Part shown: positions 1-9,171 of the stretch, piece after piece
How positions within the stretch are numbered: the first letter of the stretch is position 1
Layout: each line of letters starts with the position of its first letter
DNA from: Gaiellasilicea sp963765705
GTDB taxonomy: Bacteria; Actinomycetota; Thermoleophilia; Gaiellales; Gaiellaceae
Length of the DNA stretch: 64,000 bases
Direction: 5' to 3'
Assembly (NCBI GenBank): GCA_963765705.1
Contig: CAVXXJ010000013.1
Coordinates: 248,001 to 312,000, forward strand
Notes under the pieces: model-generated
What the model was told of the DNA's origin: nothing
What the model saw: the letters and a program-made list of their open reading frames with translations, nothing else
Databases searched by the model: none
Position numbers and translations under genes: made by a program

Positions 1-973
1 GCGGCGGTCGTCGGCGACGAGCAGAAGCGCGAGGACCCGACCGTCAACGAGCTGGAGGCGCGGGCGGCGCGGCTGCTCGGGCAGGAGGAGGCGATCTTCC
101 TTCCGACGGCGACGATGGCGAACCAGATCGCTCTGCGCCTGCACACCGAGCTCGGCGACGAGCTCGTCGGCGAGGAGAACTGCCACGTCTTCATCTCCGA
201 GCTCGGCGGACCGGCCGATTCACTCGGGCGTCGTCACCCGCGGCCTGCCGGGCGTCGCCGGACGCTTCAGCGCCGACCAGGTCCGCGCCGCGTACCGCGT
301 CCCGGCGATCCACTCGCCGCGCACGCGCGTGCTCTGGGTCGAGAACACGCACAACGCGAGCGGCGGCCGGATCTGGCCGCTCGAGGAGATCGGCGAGCTG
401 CACGCGGTCGCGCTCGAGCTCGACCTGCGCTTCCATCTCGACGGCGCGCGGCTGCTGAACGCCGCCGTCGCGACCGGGATCGACGCCGCCGAGATCGGCG
501 GCCGCTTCGACACCGTCACGCTCTGTCTCTCGAAGGGTCTCGGTTGCCCGCTCGGCGCCATCCTGGCCGGGCAGTCCGAGGTGATGGGGAACGCGCGCCG
601 CATGAAGCACCTCTTCGGCGGCGCCATGCGCCAGGCCGGGATCATCGCCGCCGCAGGCGTCTACGCGTTCGATCACCACATCGACCGGCTCGCCGACGAC
701 CACCGCCGCGCGAAGCGGCTCGCGCTCGGGCTGGCCGAGGCCGGGCTCGCCGTCGATCCCGATCGCACCGAGACGAACTTCGTCCAGATCGACGTCGCGC
801 CGCTGACGAAGGAGGACGCGATGGCGCTCCTGGCCGAGCAGGGCGTCGGCCTCTCGGCCACGATCCACCCGACCGTGCTCCGCGCCGTCACGCACCTCGA
901 CGTCACCGACGAGGACATCGACGGCGCCCTCGAGGCGATCCCGAGAGCCCTGGGAGCCCGTGTCCGCGCCTGA
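1..973 (+). CDS. ltaE: Low-specificity L-threonine aldolase, 5'-truncated by window edge, one frameshift
   Basis: PLP-dependent enzyme that cleaves L-threonine (or allo-threonine) to glycine and acetaldehyde. The visible protein begins inside the N-terminal part and reads through motif TATMANQIAL, then DGARLLNA and the Schiff-base lysine motif CLSKGLGCPLGA near base 530. The C-terminus ends on VRA-stop at 973. Reading frame changes near base 210: the first part is in frame 1, the rest in frame 2, with good family similarity on both sides, so a sequencing indel is more likely than a pseudogene. The next gene starts at 960 inside its 3' end, suggesting an operon. The true start lies upstream of the window. 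Confidence 0.9.
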   Translation, partial: RRSSATSRSARTRPSTSWRRGRRGCSGRRRRSSFRRRRWRTRSLCACTPSSATSSSARRTATSSSPSSADRPIHSGVVTRGLPGVAGRFSADQVRAAYRVPAIHSPRTRVLWVENTHNASGGRIWPLEEIGELHAVALELDLRFHLDGARLLNAAVATGIDAAEIGGRFDTVTLCLSKGLGCPLGAILAGQSEVMGNARRMKHLFGGAMRQAGIIAAAGVYAFDHHIDRLADDHRRAKRLALGLAEAGLAVDPDRTETNFVQIDVAPLTKEDAMALLAEQGVGLSATIHPTVLRAVTHLDVTDEDIDGALEAIPRALGARVRA

Positions 974-2285
974 GGCTCTCCTCGAGGAGCTGAGCCGGAA
1001 GCTCGCGGCCGCCCAGGCCGAACAGCGGATGCCGTCGGTGAGCGCGTCGGTCTTCCGGGGCGACGAGCTGGTCTGGCAGCAGGCGCTCGGGCTCGCAGAC
1101 GTCGAGGCCGGCACGGCGGCGAGCGCGGACACGCAGTACCGGATCGGCTCGATCACGAAGACGTTCACGGCGGTCGGGATCCTCCAGCTGCGCGACGCGG
1201 GCGAGCTCTCGCTCGACGATCCGCTGACGACGTACCTCCCCGAGAGCGCGCACGGCCCGACGCTCGGGCGGATGCTCGCGCACTCCTCGGGTCTCCAGCG
1301 CGAGCCGCCGGGCGAGATCTGGGAGACGATGCAGGCTCCCTCCCGCGAGGAGCTGCTCGCCGGGACCGCCGACGCGGAGCAGGTGCTCGACCCGGGATCG
1401 TGGTGGCACTACTCCAACCTCGCGTTCGCGCTGCTCGGCGAGGTCGTCGCCCGCGCGCACGGCGGCACGTGGGAGGAGGCGCTGCAGGCGAACATCCTCG
1501 ACCCGCTCGGGCTCGCGCGCACGACGCCGGACGCGGTCGACCCGGCCGCGCGCGGCTACTTCGTCGAGCCGTACAGCGACGCGGTCCAGGCTCGAGCCCG
1601 AGCTCGATCTCGGCGGCGCCGGCGCGCTCGGCAAGCTCTGGTCGACGACGGGCGACCTCGCGCGGTGGGGAGCGTTCCTCGCGGCCGGCGACGACCGCGT
1701 CCTCAAGGCCTCGACGCTCGAGGAGATGGCGCACGTGCGCGCGATGGTCGACCACGAGGGCTGGAAGCTCGCCTGGGGGACGGGGCTCGAGCTCTACCGC
1801 TCCGGCGACCACGTCTTCGCCGGCCACGGCGGCGCCATGCCCGGCCACCTCGCGGGTCTCGCGGTCAACCGCAAGACCAAGATCGGCGCGGCGGTGCTCA
1901 CGAACACGGGCGCCGGCGCCTCGCCGGAGAAGCTCGCGCTCGACCTCGCCGTCGCGGCGATCGAGGCGCTGCCGGCGGCGGCGGAGGCGTGGCAGACCGG
2001 CGGACGCCGCGCCGCCGGAGATCGAGCCGCTGCTCGGCCGCTGGTGGGTGGAGGGCTCGGAGATGGTGTTCTCGTGGCGAAGCGGCCGGCTCGAGGCGAA
2101 GCTCGTCGACGGCCCTCCCGGACGAGACACCTCGATCTTCGCGCCCGACGGCGACGACCGCTTCCGCAGCGTCGAGGGCCGCGAGCGCGGCGAGCTGCTG
2201 CGCGTCGTGCGGAACGAGCGACGGCTCGGTCGAGAAGCTCTACTTCGCGACGTATCCGCTGCGCCGCGAGCCGTCGACGTTCTAG
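960..2285 (+). CDS. Serine hydrolase, beta-lactamase/penicillin-binding class C fold, several frameshifts
   Basis: Beta-lactamase-family (class C / esterase EstB type) serine hydrolase; substrate unknown. The GTG start at 960 overlaps the aldolase gene. The SxxK nucleophile motif is SITK (about residue 65), followed by YSN in HYSNLAFALLGE, the expected second catalytic motif, and a late HGGAMPGH segment that fits the third motif region. A C-terminal extension (EIEPLLGRWWVEGSEMVFSW) resembles the lipocalin-like tail common in this family. Frame changes near 1590, 2000 and 2215 must be bridged to give about 440 residues. No signal peptide is seen. Its stop TAG shares the palindrome CTAG (2282-2285) with the stop of the convergent antiporter gene. 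Confidence 0.85.
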   Translation: MSAPEALLEELSRKLAAAQAEQRMPSVSASVFRGDELVWQQALGLADVEAGTAASADTQYRIGSITKTFTAVGILQLRDAGELSLDDPLTTYLPESAHGPTLGRMLAHSSGLQREPPGEIWETMQAPSREELLAGTADAEQVLDPGSWWHYSNLAFALLGEVVARAHGGTWEEALQANILDPLGLARTTPDAVDPAARGYFVEPYSDAVQARARARSRRRRRARQALVDDGRPRAVGSVPRGRRRPRPQGLDARGDGARARDGRPRGLEARLGDGARALPLRRPRLRRPRRRHARPPRGSRGQPQDQDRRGGAHEHGRRRLAGEARARPRRRGDRGAAGGGGGVADRRTPRRRRSSRCSAAGGWRARRWCSRGEAAGSRRSSSTALPDETPRSSRPTATTASAASRAASAASCCASCGTSDGSVEKLYFATYPLRREPSTF

Positions 2286-3334
2286 CGCTCGCCGGCGATG
2301 AAGAAGGCGACCGCGACGCCGACGTAGGCGAGCGATCAGGATCACGCCCTTGAGCCGGCTCGAGCGTCCGTCCGCGAGCAGGACGCAGGCGATCACGACG
2401 ACGGCGACCGCCAAGCGCGATGATCTCGACCTCCCGGAACGCGAGCGCCAGCGGCTCGATCAGCCAGGGCGAGCAGCGCGACCGCGGGGATCAGGAAGAC
2501 GGCCACCTGCGCGCTCGAGGCGAGCGCGATCTCGGCGGCGAGCTTGATCTTGCCGCGGGCGGCGACGACGACCGCGCCGCCGTGCTCGGCGGCGTTGCCG
2601 ACGATCGCGACGATCACGGCCGCGACGGAAGAACTCGCTGATGCCGGAGTCCGTCGCGCGAACATGTCGATCGAGCCGACGAGGATCTCGGCGACGAGCG
2701 CCGTGACGACGGTCGCTGCGAGACCGAGGACGACAGCGCGAGCCGGAGCGACCAGCCCTGGATCTCCTCGTCGCTCGCGATGTGCAGCGCGGCGTGGCGG
2801 CGCAGCGAGTACCAGGTCAACGCCAGGTAGGCGACAAGCAGCACGATCGAGACGGGGATCGAGAGTTGGGCGAGCGAGTGCGCGCTCGGGGTCGCCGTCC
2901 CAGCCCGGGATCGACGTGACCAGGAAGAGCAGCGTCGTGACGCGCGACGAGGCCGAGGGCGAGGAAGCTCGACGGCCTGTCGATCTCCCCGCGCCCGCCG
3001 AAGAGCAGCGAGAAGCCGAGCACGAGCAGCAGGTTCCCGATCACGGAGCCCGTCAGCGAGCCGCGCACGACCTCGATAGTCCATCGCGTTGACGGCGAAG
3101 AGCGCGATGATCAGCTCCGGGGCGTTGCCGAAGGTCGCGTTGAGAAAGCCCCCGATGCCGGGCCCGGTGTGCTCGGCTGCGTGCTCGGTCGCCTCTCCGA
3201 TCAGCCACGCCAGCGGGATCAGCGCGGCCGCCGCGAGCACGAACTCGAGCGTCTCCGTCGGATGGAACGACGTAGTGCACGAGGATCACGAGCGGCGCGA
3301 GCGCGACGGATGCGAAAAGGATGCGGCGGACCAT
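2282..3334 (-). CDS. Calcium/proton antiporter, CaCA family (CaxA/ChaA type), multiple frameshifts
   Basis: Integral membrane antiporter that exports Ca2+ (or other cations) in exchange for protons. Both signature alpha-repeats are readable: GGFLNATFGNAPELIIALFA near 3100-3160 and VAIVGNAAEHGGAVVVAARG near 2550-2620, each with the acidic residue that binds the cation. The start chosen is ATG at 3334 (MVRRILFASVALAPLVILVH). At least six single-base frame changes are needed between the two ends, in a stretch rich in short homopolymers, so this is read as damaged sequence rather than a decayed gene. The last residues (FFIAGER-stop) end at 2282, overlapping the convergent serine hydrolase stop. 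Confidence 0.85.
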
Positions 3335-3423
3335 GGCCGCGGACGATACCCGCGGACCGCTGCCTGAAGATCGAGCAAATGTCAAGTCTTGCGGCGCGGC
3401 CCGGGAGCGCACACAATTCAGGC

Positions 3424-3834
3424 GTGGAACAGCCTCTTGCGGCCCCGACCGAGCTTCCGCTCCGCCCTCAGGACGAGGTCGAGTGCCGTCGCTGCGAGGT
3501 GCACTGCGACAAGGTGGTCTATCCCGGGGCGTGCATCGAGCGCTCGTGCCCGTTCGTCTACGCGTACGAGGCGTGGGGTCATACGTACGTCGGCTGCATG
3601 CAGAGGGTCTACGGGGTCGAGATCGACCTCGACCTGCTGCGCGCAGCAGAGGCCCGGCGGGACGGCTTCGGGGGCATCCGCGCCACCGGCGCGCCGCTGC
3701 CGATGTGCAAGGTCGAGGTCGCCCCCTGCTACGAGGGCCGCGGCGACGAGCTCGGCTGCCGCAATCCCGAGTTCCACGAGATCCCGCGCGAGCGCCCGAG
3801 CTTCCGGGTCTTCGCGCAGCTGCCCTCGAACTAG
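3424..3834 (+). CDS. Conserved cysteine-rich protein, 136 aa, function unknown
   Basis: I do not recognise a named family. The GTG start at 3424 gives 136 residues, cytoplasmic by appearance (no signal peptide, no membrane segment). The N-terminal half carries Cys21, Cys24, Cys28, Cys37, Cys42 and Cys58 in a CRRCEVHC...C...C arrangement, and more Cys follow (MCKVEVAPC, LGC). This looks like a metal- or cluster-binding module, which is inference. The gene is followed directly by a strong hairpin with a T-run. It is divergent from the antiporter gene, with 89 bases between starts. Confidence 0.7.
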   Translation: MEQPLAAPTELPLRPQDEVECRRCEVHCDKVVYPGACIERSCPFVYAYEAWGHTYVGCMQRVYGVEIDLDLLRAAEARRDGFGGIRATGAPLPMCKVEVAPCYEGRGDELGCRNPEFHEIPRERPSFRVFAQLPSN

Positions 3835-3842
3835 CCGCCGCC

Positions 3843-3880
3843 GAAGGGCTTGTGTTGATTCAACACAAGCCTTCTTTTCG
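3843..3880 (+). terminator. Palindrome with T-run (TTGTGTT/AACACAA family, copy 1)
   Basis: GGCTTGTGTTG pairs with CAACACAAGCC around a small loop, extended by GAAG/CTTC, and is followed by CTTCTTTT. It sits 8 bases after the stop of the Cys-rich gene and fits an intrinsic terminator. The same core recurs at 4235-4263 and 14981-15010. Confidence 0.75.
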
Positions 3881-3935
3881 CGCTTCGTTGCGGAATCGTG
3901 ACGAAGGGCGGCGGCGCGGCCGGCACGCTCGCAAG

Positions 3936-4268
3936 GTGCGGTTCGCGCTCTCACCCAGCGACCCCCGGATCCACGCGCTCGTGGTCGCGCTCGACCGGGA
4001 CAACGTTCCGGTCGCCGCGACATGGCGAGCTGTGGGCGAAGCCGCTTGGGAGCTCGGTTTGCGGCGTCCCGGCTACCACACTGTCCGCGGGCTCGTGCGG
4101 GCGGAGCGCCTCCGCCGCGCCGCCCGCACGGCGGTACGTGCGGCCGCGCTCGATGCCGTGCTCGCGGTTGGTTCGTCGCGTGTCGTCGATCTGCCGATCG
4201 CACTCGACGCGCTCGAGCACGCGAAGGCGAAGGAGAGGTTTGTGTTGAATCAACACAAACCTCCGTGA
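3936..4268 (+). CDS. Small conserved helical protein, 110 aa, HTH-like, function unknown
   Basis: Start GTG at 3936 yields a 110-residue Arg- and Ala-rich protein. The central segment (TWRAVGEAAWELGLRRPGYH) looks like a helix-turn-helix with a following wing, so a DNA-binding role is possible but unproven. There is no signal peptide. The last residues (RFVLNQHKPP) are encoded by a palindromic repeat (4235-4263), so the C-terminus may have been created or extended by that repeat. The codon pattern and intact frame support a real gene. It converges on the nucleotidyltransferase gene at 4277. Confidence 0.6.
   Translation: MRFALSPSDPRIHALVVALDRDNVPVAATWRAVGEAAWELGLRRPGYHTVRGLVRAERLRRAARTAVRAAALDAVLAVGSSRVVDLPIALDALEHAKAKERFVLNQHKPP
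4235..4263. repeat. TTGTGTT/AACACAA palindrome, copy 2
   Basis: A perfect 13-base-pair inverted repeat (GAGGTTTGTGTTG / CAACACAAACCTC) with a 3-base loop. It overlaps the last codons of the small HTH-like gene. There is no T-run on either side, so it is not a standard intrinsic terminator. Confidence 0.8.
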
Positions 4269-4276
4269 GCCGTGAG

Positions 4277-4844
4277 CTAGTGAGTGCCTTCGATGTGCGT
4301 GCGGTAGTCGGCCGTCGTTCGGACGCCGTGGTTGAGCACCGCCATCGTGATCGTGTGGCTGCTGTACCAGGGGTACCCGAGACAGTCGTCCTTGATCCGG
4401 AGGATCGCGAGGCGGATCTCGGGCGTCAGTCGCGGCGGCAGCACCACGACGTGCTCGAGGTCGGCCTGCCGGCTGTGCTCGTGGATGAACCAGAGGTCGA
4501 GGCTCCAGTCGTCGCCCGCCTCGGTCCGGTAGCGCGGCCCCCAGTAGACACCGTCGGGGTAGTTGGGATCCTCGTTCCAATGGCCGGTGTCGTTGCGGAA
4601 CCGCAGCTCGCGCACGCGCGGATGCGACGAGAGTGCCCGGATCGCCTCGAACACCCGTGTCCGGGTCGAGCTCGCGGCAGAGGATCGTCAGGTCGATGTC
4701 GCGCGCGACCATCAGCCCGAGCGCCAGGCTCCCGACCTTGATCGGATCGCCGACGGTCTTGAGCAGCGGCAGCAGCTCGAGGTCGTCGAGCACGGCCGCA
4801 GCCTCCTCCTGCAACGCCCGCTGGCGTTCGAGCAGCGGATCCAT
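4277..4844 (-). CDS. Nucleotidyltransferase-fold protein, one frameshift
   Basis: About 189 residues from ATG at 4844 to the stop at 4277. The motif GSLALGLMVARDIDLTI (about residues 37-53) matches the GS...DxD metal-binding pattern of the Pol-beta nucleotidyltransferase superfamily. The C-terminal half (LRFRNDTGHW, WSLDLWFIHEH) resembles standalone minimal transferases of the aminoglycoside/lincosamide type, but no substrate can be assigned. The frame changes near 4655. The start codon overlaps the stop of the endonuclease IV gene (TGATG), so the two are translationally coupled. Confidence 0.65.
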
Positions 4845-5691
4845 CAGGCGGCCCACCGGCCGTGCAGGTCGCGCAGCTTCTGCATCTCGGCCGCGTCGGG
4901 GCCGTGACCGTCGGGACCGGGCGTCTCCATCACGGCCGGGAGGCCCTGGACGGCCGGGATGCGCGAGGAAGGCGCCCATACGCTCGCCGAGCTCGCCTTC
5001 GAGCACGTTCGCGTGCCGGTCGCGGTTCGAGCCGAGCGGCGCTGCCGCATCGTTGACGTGCAGCGCGCGAAGCCGGTCGAGGCCGATCCGCGCGTCCACG
5101 TCGGCGAGGATCTCGGCCACCGTGTCGGGGTCGCCGACGTCGACGCCCGACACGAACAGATGGCACGAGTCGAGGCAGAGGCCGAGCCGAGGGTGGCGGT
5201 CGAGCGCGTCGACGAGGATCGCGAGCTCGTCGATCGAGCGGCCGATCGTGCCGCCGGCTCCCGCCGAGTTCTCGAGCAGGAGCCACGTCCGGTCGGAACA
5301 GCGGTCGAGCACCTCCCGCAGCGCCGGGCACCGCGCGCTTGACGCCCGCCTTCAAGCCGGCGCCCAGGTGCGAGCCGACGTGGAAGACGACCCCGTCCGC
5401 CCCGATCGCGCAGGCCGTGTCGACGGTCGAGCGCATCGTCGCGCGGCTCTTGCCGTAGATCGTCCGGTCCTTCGTGGCGAGGTTGCAGAGGTAGAGCGCG
5501 TGCACGAGCACCGAACCGAGTTGCGCTTCCTCGCGCCGCTCGCGGAAGCGGGCGAGGTCTTCCTCCGCGTGCTCGGGAAACCGCCACGCGCGCGGGCTCT
5601 GCGCGAAGAGCTGCACGGCGTCTGCCCCGATCTCGATCGCCCGGTCGAGCGCGCCCTTGATCCCTCCTGAACAGTGGGCGCCGAAGAGCAC
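4844..5691 (-). CDS. nfo: Deoxyribonuclease IV (AP endonuclease, EndoIV family), two frameshifts
   Basis: Zinc-dependent endonuclease of base excision repair that cuts 5' to abasic sites. The GTG start at 5691 gives LFGAHCSGG at the N-terminus. Hallmark metal-binding segments follow in order: HVGSHLGAG, LENSAGAGG, GLCLDSCHLFVSG and LHVNDA, with the closing METPG near 4925. Length after bridging frame changes near 5320 and 4960 is about 282 residues, normal for the family. Translationally coupled to the downstream nucleotidyltransferase. Divergent from gltX with 20 bases between starts. Confidence 0.92.
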
Positions 5692-5711
5692 GTCGATAAC
5701 CTAGCCAGCCC

Positions 5712-6972
5712 ATGTCCGTCCGCGTCCGCATGGCCCCGAGTCCCGACGGGCCTCCTCCACATCGGCAACGTCCGGACTGCGCTCTTCAACTGGCTCTTCG
5801 CCCGTCACGAGGGTGGCGAGTTCCGGCTGCGGATCGAGAACACCGACACGGGCCGCGAGGTCGAGGAGGCGACGGAGCAGATCCAGGAGTCGCTGCGGTG
5901 GCTCGGGCTCGACTGGGACGGTGACGTCACCTTCCAGCTGGATCGGATCGACGACTGCCGCGCGGCCGCCGAGCAGCTGCTGACAGCCGGGCGCGCCTAC
6001 GAGGACGACGGGGCGATCCGCTTCCGGATGCCGGATGAGGGGGTCACGGCGTTCGACGACGTCGTGCTGGGGCGGATCGAGGTCCCGAACGTGGAGATCG
6101 AGGACCTCGTGCTCGTCCGCTCGGACGGACGGCCGACGTACAACTTCGCGTCGCCGCTCGAGGACATGTGGGACGGGATCACGCACGTCATCCGCGGGCC
6201 CGACCACATCTCGAACACGCCGAAACAGATTCAGATCGTCGAGGCGCTCGGCGGCGAGACGCCCATCTACGCGCACGTACCGAACGTGAACGGCGCCGAC
6301 GGGAAGAAGCTGTCGAAGCGGCACGGCGCGGTGACCGTCGACGAGTTCAGACAAGCCGGCTACATCCCGGAGGCGCTCGTCAACTTTCTGGCGCTGCTCG
6401 GCTGGGCGCCGGACGGCGAGACGACGATCATGTCGCCCGACGAGCTCGTCGAGCTCTTCACCCTGGAGCGAGTCGGCCGCAGCGCGGCGACCTTCGACTA
6501 CGACAAGCTCGACTGGATGAACGGCGTCTACCTGCGCGCGCTCGCACCCGACGCCTACGCCGACCGGCTCGTCGCGTACGTCCGCGAGCAGGGCTACGAC
6601 TGGGACGAGGTGCGGATCCGCGCGGCGGCGCCGCTCGTGCAGGAGAAGATCGCGCGCCTCGGGGAGTTCCCGGAGTTCGCCGGCTTCCTCTTCCAGGACG
6701 TCGAGCCGGACCCGGCGCTGCTCGATGCGGCAATCCTCGCTCCCGCGGCGGAGGCGCTCGCGGCCGTCGAGCCGTTCACCGCCGAGCGGATCGAGACCGC
6801 CTTGAAGGAGCTCTGCGAACGGCTCGGGCTGAAGCCGCGGCAGGCGTTCGCCCCGATCCGCGTCGCCGTGACGGGCTCGAAGATCTCACCCGGGCTCTAC
6901 GAGAGTCTCGAGCTGCTCGGCCGCGACGAGTCGCTCGCGCGGCTCAATCGCGCGGCGGCGGCAGCCTCTTGA
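5712..6972 (+). CDS. gltX: Glutamyl-tRNA synthetase, one frameshift near the start
   Basis: Class I aminoacyl-tRNA synthetase charging tRNA-Glu. The N-terminus MSVRVRMAPSPDG is followed, after an extra C near 5750, by the HIGH box in GLLHIGNVRTALFNWLFARH. The second signature KLSKRHGAV lies near 6310. About 420 residues in total, compact compared with many bacterial enzymes near 470-490, but with a complete C-terminal anticodon-binding region ending in ESLELLGRDESLARL. The gene should be essential, so the frameshift is almost certainly an error in the sequence. Confidence 0.95.
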
Positions 6973-7172
6973 CCGGCGCCAGCGGGTCGAGCGCCCGCTG
7001 AAACTCGAGCCACGCGCGGCGGCGATAGCTTGCAGTCGGCGTCGGAACCCGGTTCTCGTCCTCGCTTGCCTTCACTCTGCCCCGTTTCTGCTGCCCTGAA
7101 TTACCCATTTGTAATGGTTAAACGTGCTCCGAGCCCGATCCGGTACGGGGATGTAGCTACAGTGGCGGCGAG

Positions 7173-7552
7173 ATGAGCGGCGAAGGGGGGCGCACGCACG
7201 TCAAGACCGTTCTCGTCGTCGACGACGAGCGCTCGCTACGCCTGCTCTGCCGCGTCAACCTCGAGCTCGACGGCCATGTCGTGCACGAGGCGGGGACGCT
7301 CGCCGAGGCGCGGGAGCTGATCGACCAGAAGTCCCCGGACGTGATCCTGCTCGACCTCCACCTCGGCTGCGGAGGACGGGCTCGATCTGCTCGACGAGGT
7401 CGAGGCGCTCGAGCTTGCCGATCCGCGTCGTGCTCCTCTCCGGCAGCAGCGAGGTCGGCCCGGAGCTGCGTACCCGCGTTGCCGGCGTGCTCGGTAAGCC
7501 GTTCGAGCTCGGACGGCTCGCGTCGGCCGTCAGCGGCCTGATCCTCCGGTAG
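7173..7552 (+). CDS. Single-domain response regulator (CheY-like receiver), frameshifts
   Basis: A receiver domain of about 125 residues with no output domain. VVDDE supplies the acidic pocket, LLDLHLG the phospho-acceptor Asp, VVLLSGSSE the conserved Ser position, and GKPFE the conserved Lys-Pro. Start ATG at 7173; frames change near 7370 and 7425. No kinase gene is adjacent, so its partner is unknown. The upstream 200 bases contain an AT-rich segment around 7100-7130 (ACCCATTTGTAATGGTTAA) that could hold its promoter. Confidence 0.8.
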
Positions 7553-7565
7553 GCTCCCTCGCCGA

Positions 7566-9083
7566 ATGAGCGTCACGGCGGTCCGCACTCCGGAGCAATA
7601 CGAAGAACGGCTCTCGCGCTACCTCTTCGAGCGCTCGGAGGAGGGACGAGCGGTCCGCGTCGGCGAGAAGGAGACCTCGGAGCAGGCCGCGATCGTCGAG
7701 CGCTATCGCGACCTCTTCTCGGTTCCGCAGGTCGAGGTCCTGCGCGAAGCGGAGGAGGCAGCGGACGGCGACGAGCGCGAGCTCCTCTACCGGCTCCGCA
7801 AGACCTGCGAGTCGGGGATCGTCGCGGCCGAGCTGGCGGCGCGGGAGGACGAGCTCGAGAACCGGACCCTGGCTGCGCGGGTCGGCTGGCGCGGTGACGA
7901 GCTGCCGTTGCGGAGCGCGCAGGCGAAGCTGGCCGTGCTGCCGGGATACGGAGACCGCGACGAGCTGGGCTCGCTCGCGAACGCGGAGAGCGCCCGCTTC
8001 AACGACGACCGCCGCGAGCTGCTCGCGGCCGGCGAGGCGCTCGAGGCCGAGCTCTCGGGCGAGGCGGACGCGATCGCGCGCAACTCCGAGGAGAAGGGGA
8101 TCTCCCTGCACGAGCTCGAGCGCGCTCTCGACGCAGCGTCGCGTGCCTCTGCAGGTGTCTACGCGACGATGCGCGAGCGCTGGTTCGACAAGCTGCTCGG
8201 CCCGGAGCGCGAGGACGTGCCGACCTCGAACCACACGAGCTACCTGCGCCGGCTCTCGCCGCTCGCGCACACCTACACGAAGGAGCGCGCCGTCGAGGTC
8301 TGCGTCGCGACGCTGAGCGCGCTCGGCCTGGACATCGAGAACACGCCGGGAATCCGACTCGACCTCGACGACCGGCCGCAGAAGTCGCCGCGCGCATGCG
8401 TGATCGCGTCCGACCCACCGAACCTCGTCCACCTGATCACGCGCGCCCAGGGCGGCCTCCACGACTACCAGGCGTTCCTGCACGAAGCCGGCCACGCGCT
8501 CCACTACGCCGGCTGCGACCCGGCCCTCCCGTACACCTTCCGCAAGCTCTCGCGCGACCACGCGCTGACCGAGATCTACTCGTACATCATCGAGGCGATC
8601 TCCAGAGAGCCCGCGTGGCACGCCGAGCACTTCGGGCTCAGCGACGAGGAAGCAGCCGAGAACGCCGAGGCGACGGTCTTCCTCGAGGCGCTCCTCTTCC
8701 GCCGCTACACCGCCAAGCTCCAGTTCGAGCTGGAGTTCTGGGGCCGTTTCCGCGACGACGGCGGGACGGCGGGCGGCTACTCGGAGCGGCTGACCGAGGC
8801 CACGGGGATCCGCTATCCGGCCGAGAACTACCTCTCCGACATGGACTCGGGCTTCTACTCGGCGGACTACCTGCGGGCCTGGATCCGGTCGGCGCAACTG
8901 CGGCAGTCGCTCATCCGCGACGGTGGTGAGGACTGGTGGCGCCGGCCCGAGACCGGGGAGCGTCTGCGCGCCCTCTTCCACGAGGGGACGCGCCCGACGA
9001 GCGAGGAGATCGCAGGCCGGTTGGGCTACGAGCCCTTCGATACCGGCCCGCTGCTGCACGAGCTCGGCGTCACGAGTCCTTGA
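7566..9083 (+). CDS. M3-type zinc metallopeptidase (oligopeptidase)
   Basis: An intact 505-residue cytoplasmic protein. The zinc-binding motif is FLHEAGHALHYA (HExxH) near residue 303, followed by a helical region with ENAEATVFLEALL that can provide the third ligand. The long helical N-terminal half without signal peptide fits gluzincin oligopeptidases of family M3. Substrate unknown, probably short peptides. The gene starts 13 bases after the response regulator and may be co-transcribed with it. Confidence 0.85.
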   Translation: MSVTAVRTPEQYEERLSRYLFERSEEGRAVRVGEKETSEQAAIVERYRDLFSVPQVEVLREAEEAADGDERELLYRLRKTCESGIVAAELAAREDELENRTLAARVGWRGDELPLRSAQAKLAVLPGYGDRDELGSLANAESARFNDDRRELLAAGEALEAELSGEADAIARNSEEKGISLHELERALDAASRASAGVYATMRERWFDKLLGPEREDVPTSNHTSYLRRLSPLAHTYTKERAVEVCVATLSALGLDIENTPGIRLDLDDRPQKSPRACVIASDPPNLVHLITRAQGGLHDYQAFLHEAGHALHYAGCDPALPYTFRKLSRDHALTEIYSYIIEAISREPAWHAEHFGLSDEEAAENAEATVFLEALLFRRYTAKLQFELEFWGRFRDDGGTAGGYSERLTEATGIRYPAENYLSDMDSGFYSADYLRAWIRSAQLRQSLIRDGGEDWWRRPETGERLRALFHEGTRPTSEEIAGRLGYEPFDTGPLLHELGVTSP

Positions 9084-9109
9084 CAGCACCCGCCGCTTGC
9101 GCGTAACTT
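9080..9109 (+). promoter_or_regulatory. Candidate sigma-70 promoter for the liv operon
   Basis: TTGACA at 9080-9085 and TAACTT at 9104-9109 are separated by 18 bases, 60-90 bases upstream of the livK start. The -35 box overlaps the stop of the peptidase gene. An inverted repeat ACCTGA...TCAGGT follows at about 9112-9131 and could be an operator. Confidence 0.5.
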
Positions 9110-9171
9110 AGACCTGAATCGGGTCTCAGGTTTGAGGAGATCTCAGCGTTTTTCTCACGGAGGTCAGGGAG

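Noticed and set aside
3321..3935. N-terminal extension of the 110-aa HTH-like protein
   Set aside because: The upstream open frame overlaps the Cys-rich gene in another frame and its terminator; the GTG at 3936 gives the conserved part.
7530..9089. Long open frame on the minus strand opposite the M3 peptidase gene
   Set aside because: High GC leaves long antisense frames; the plus-strand frame has a complete protease signature.
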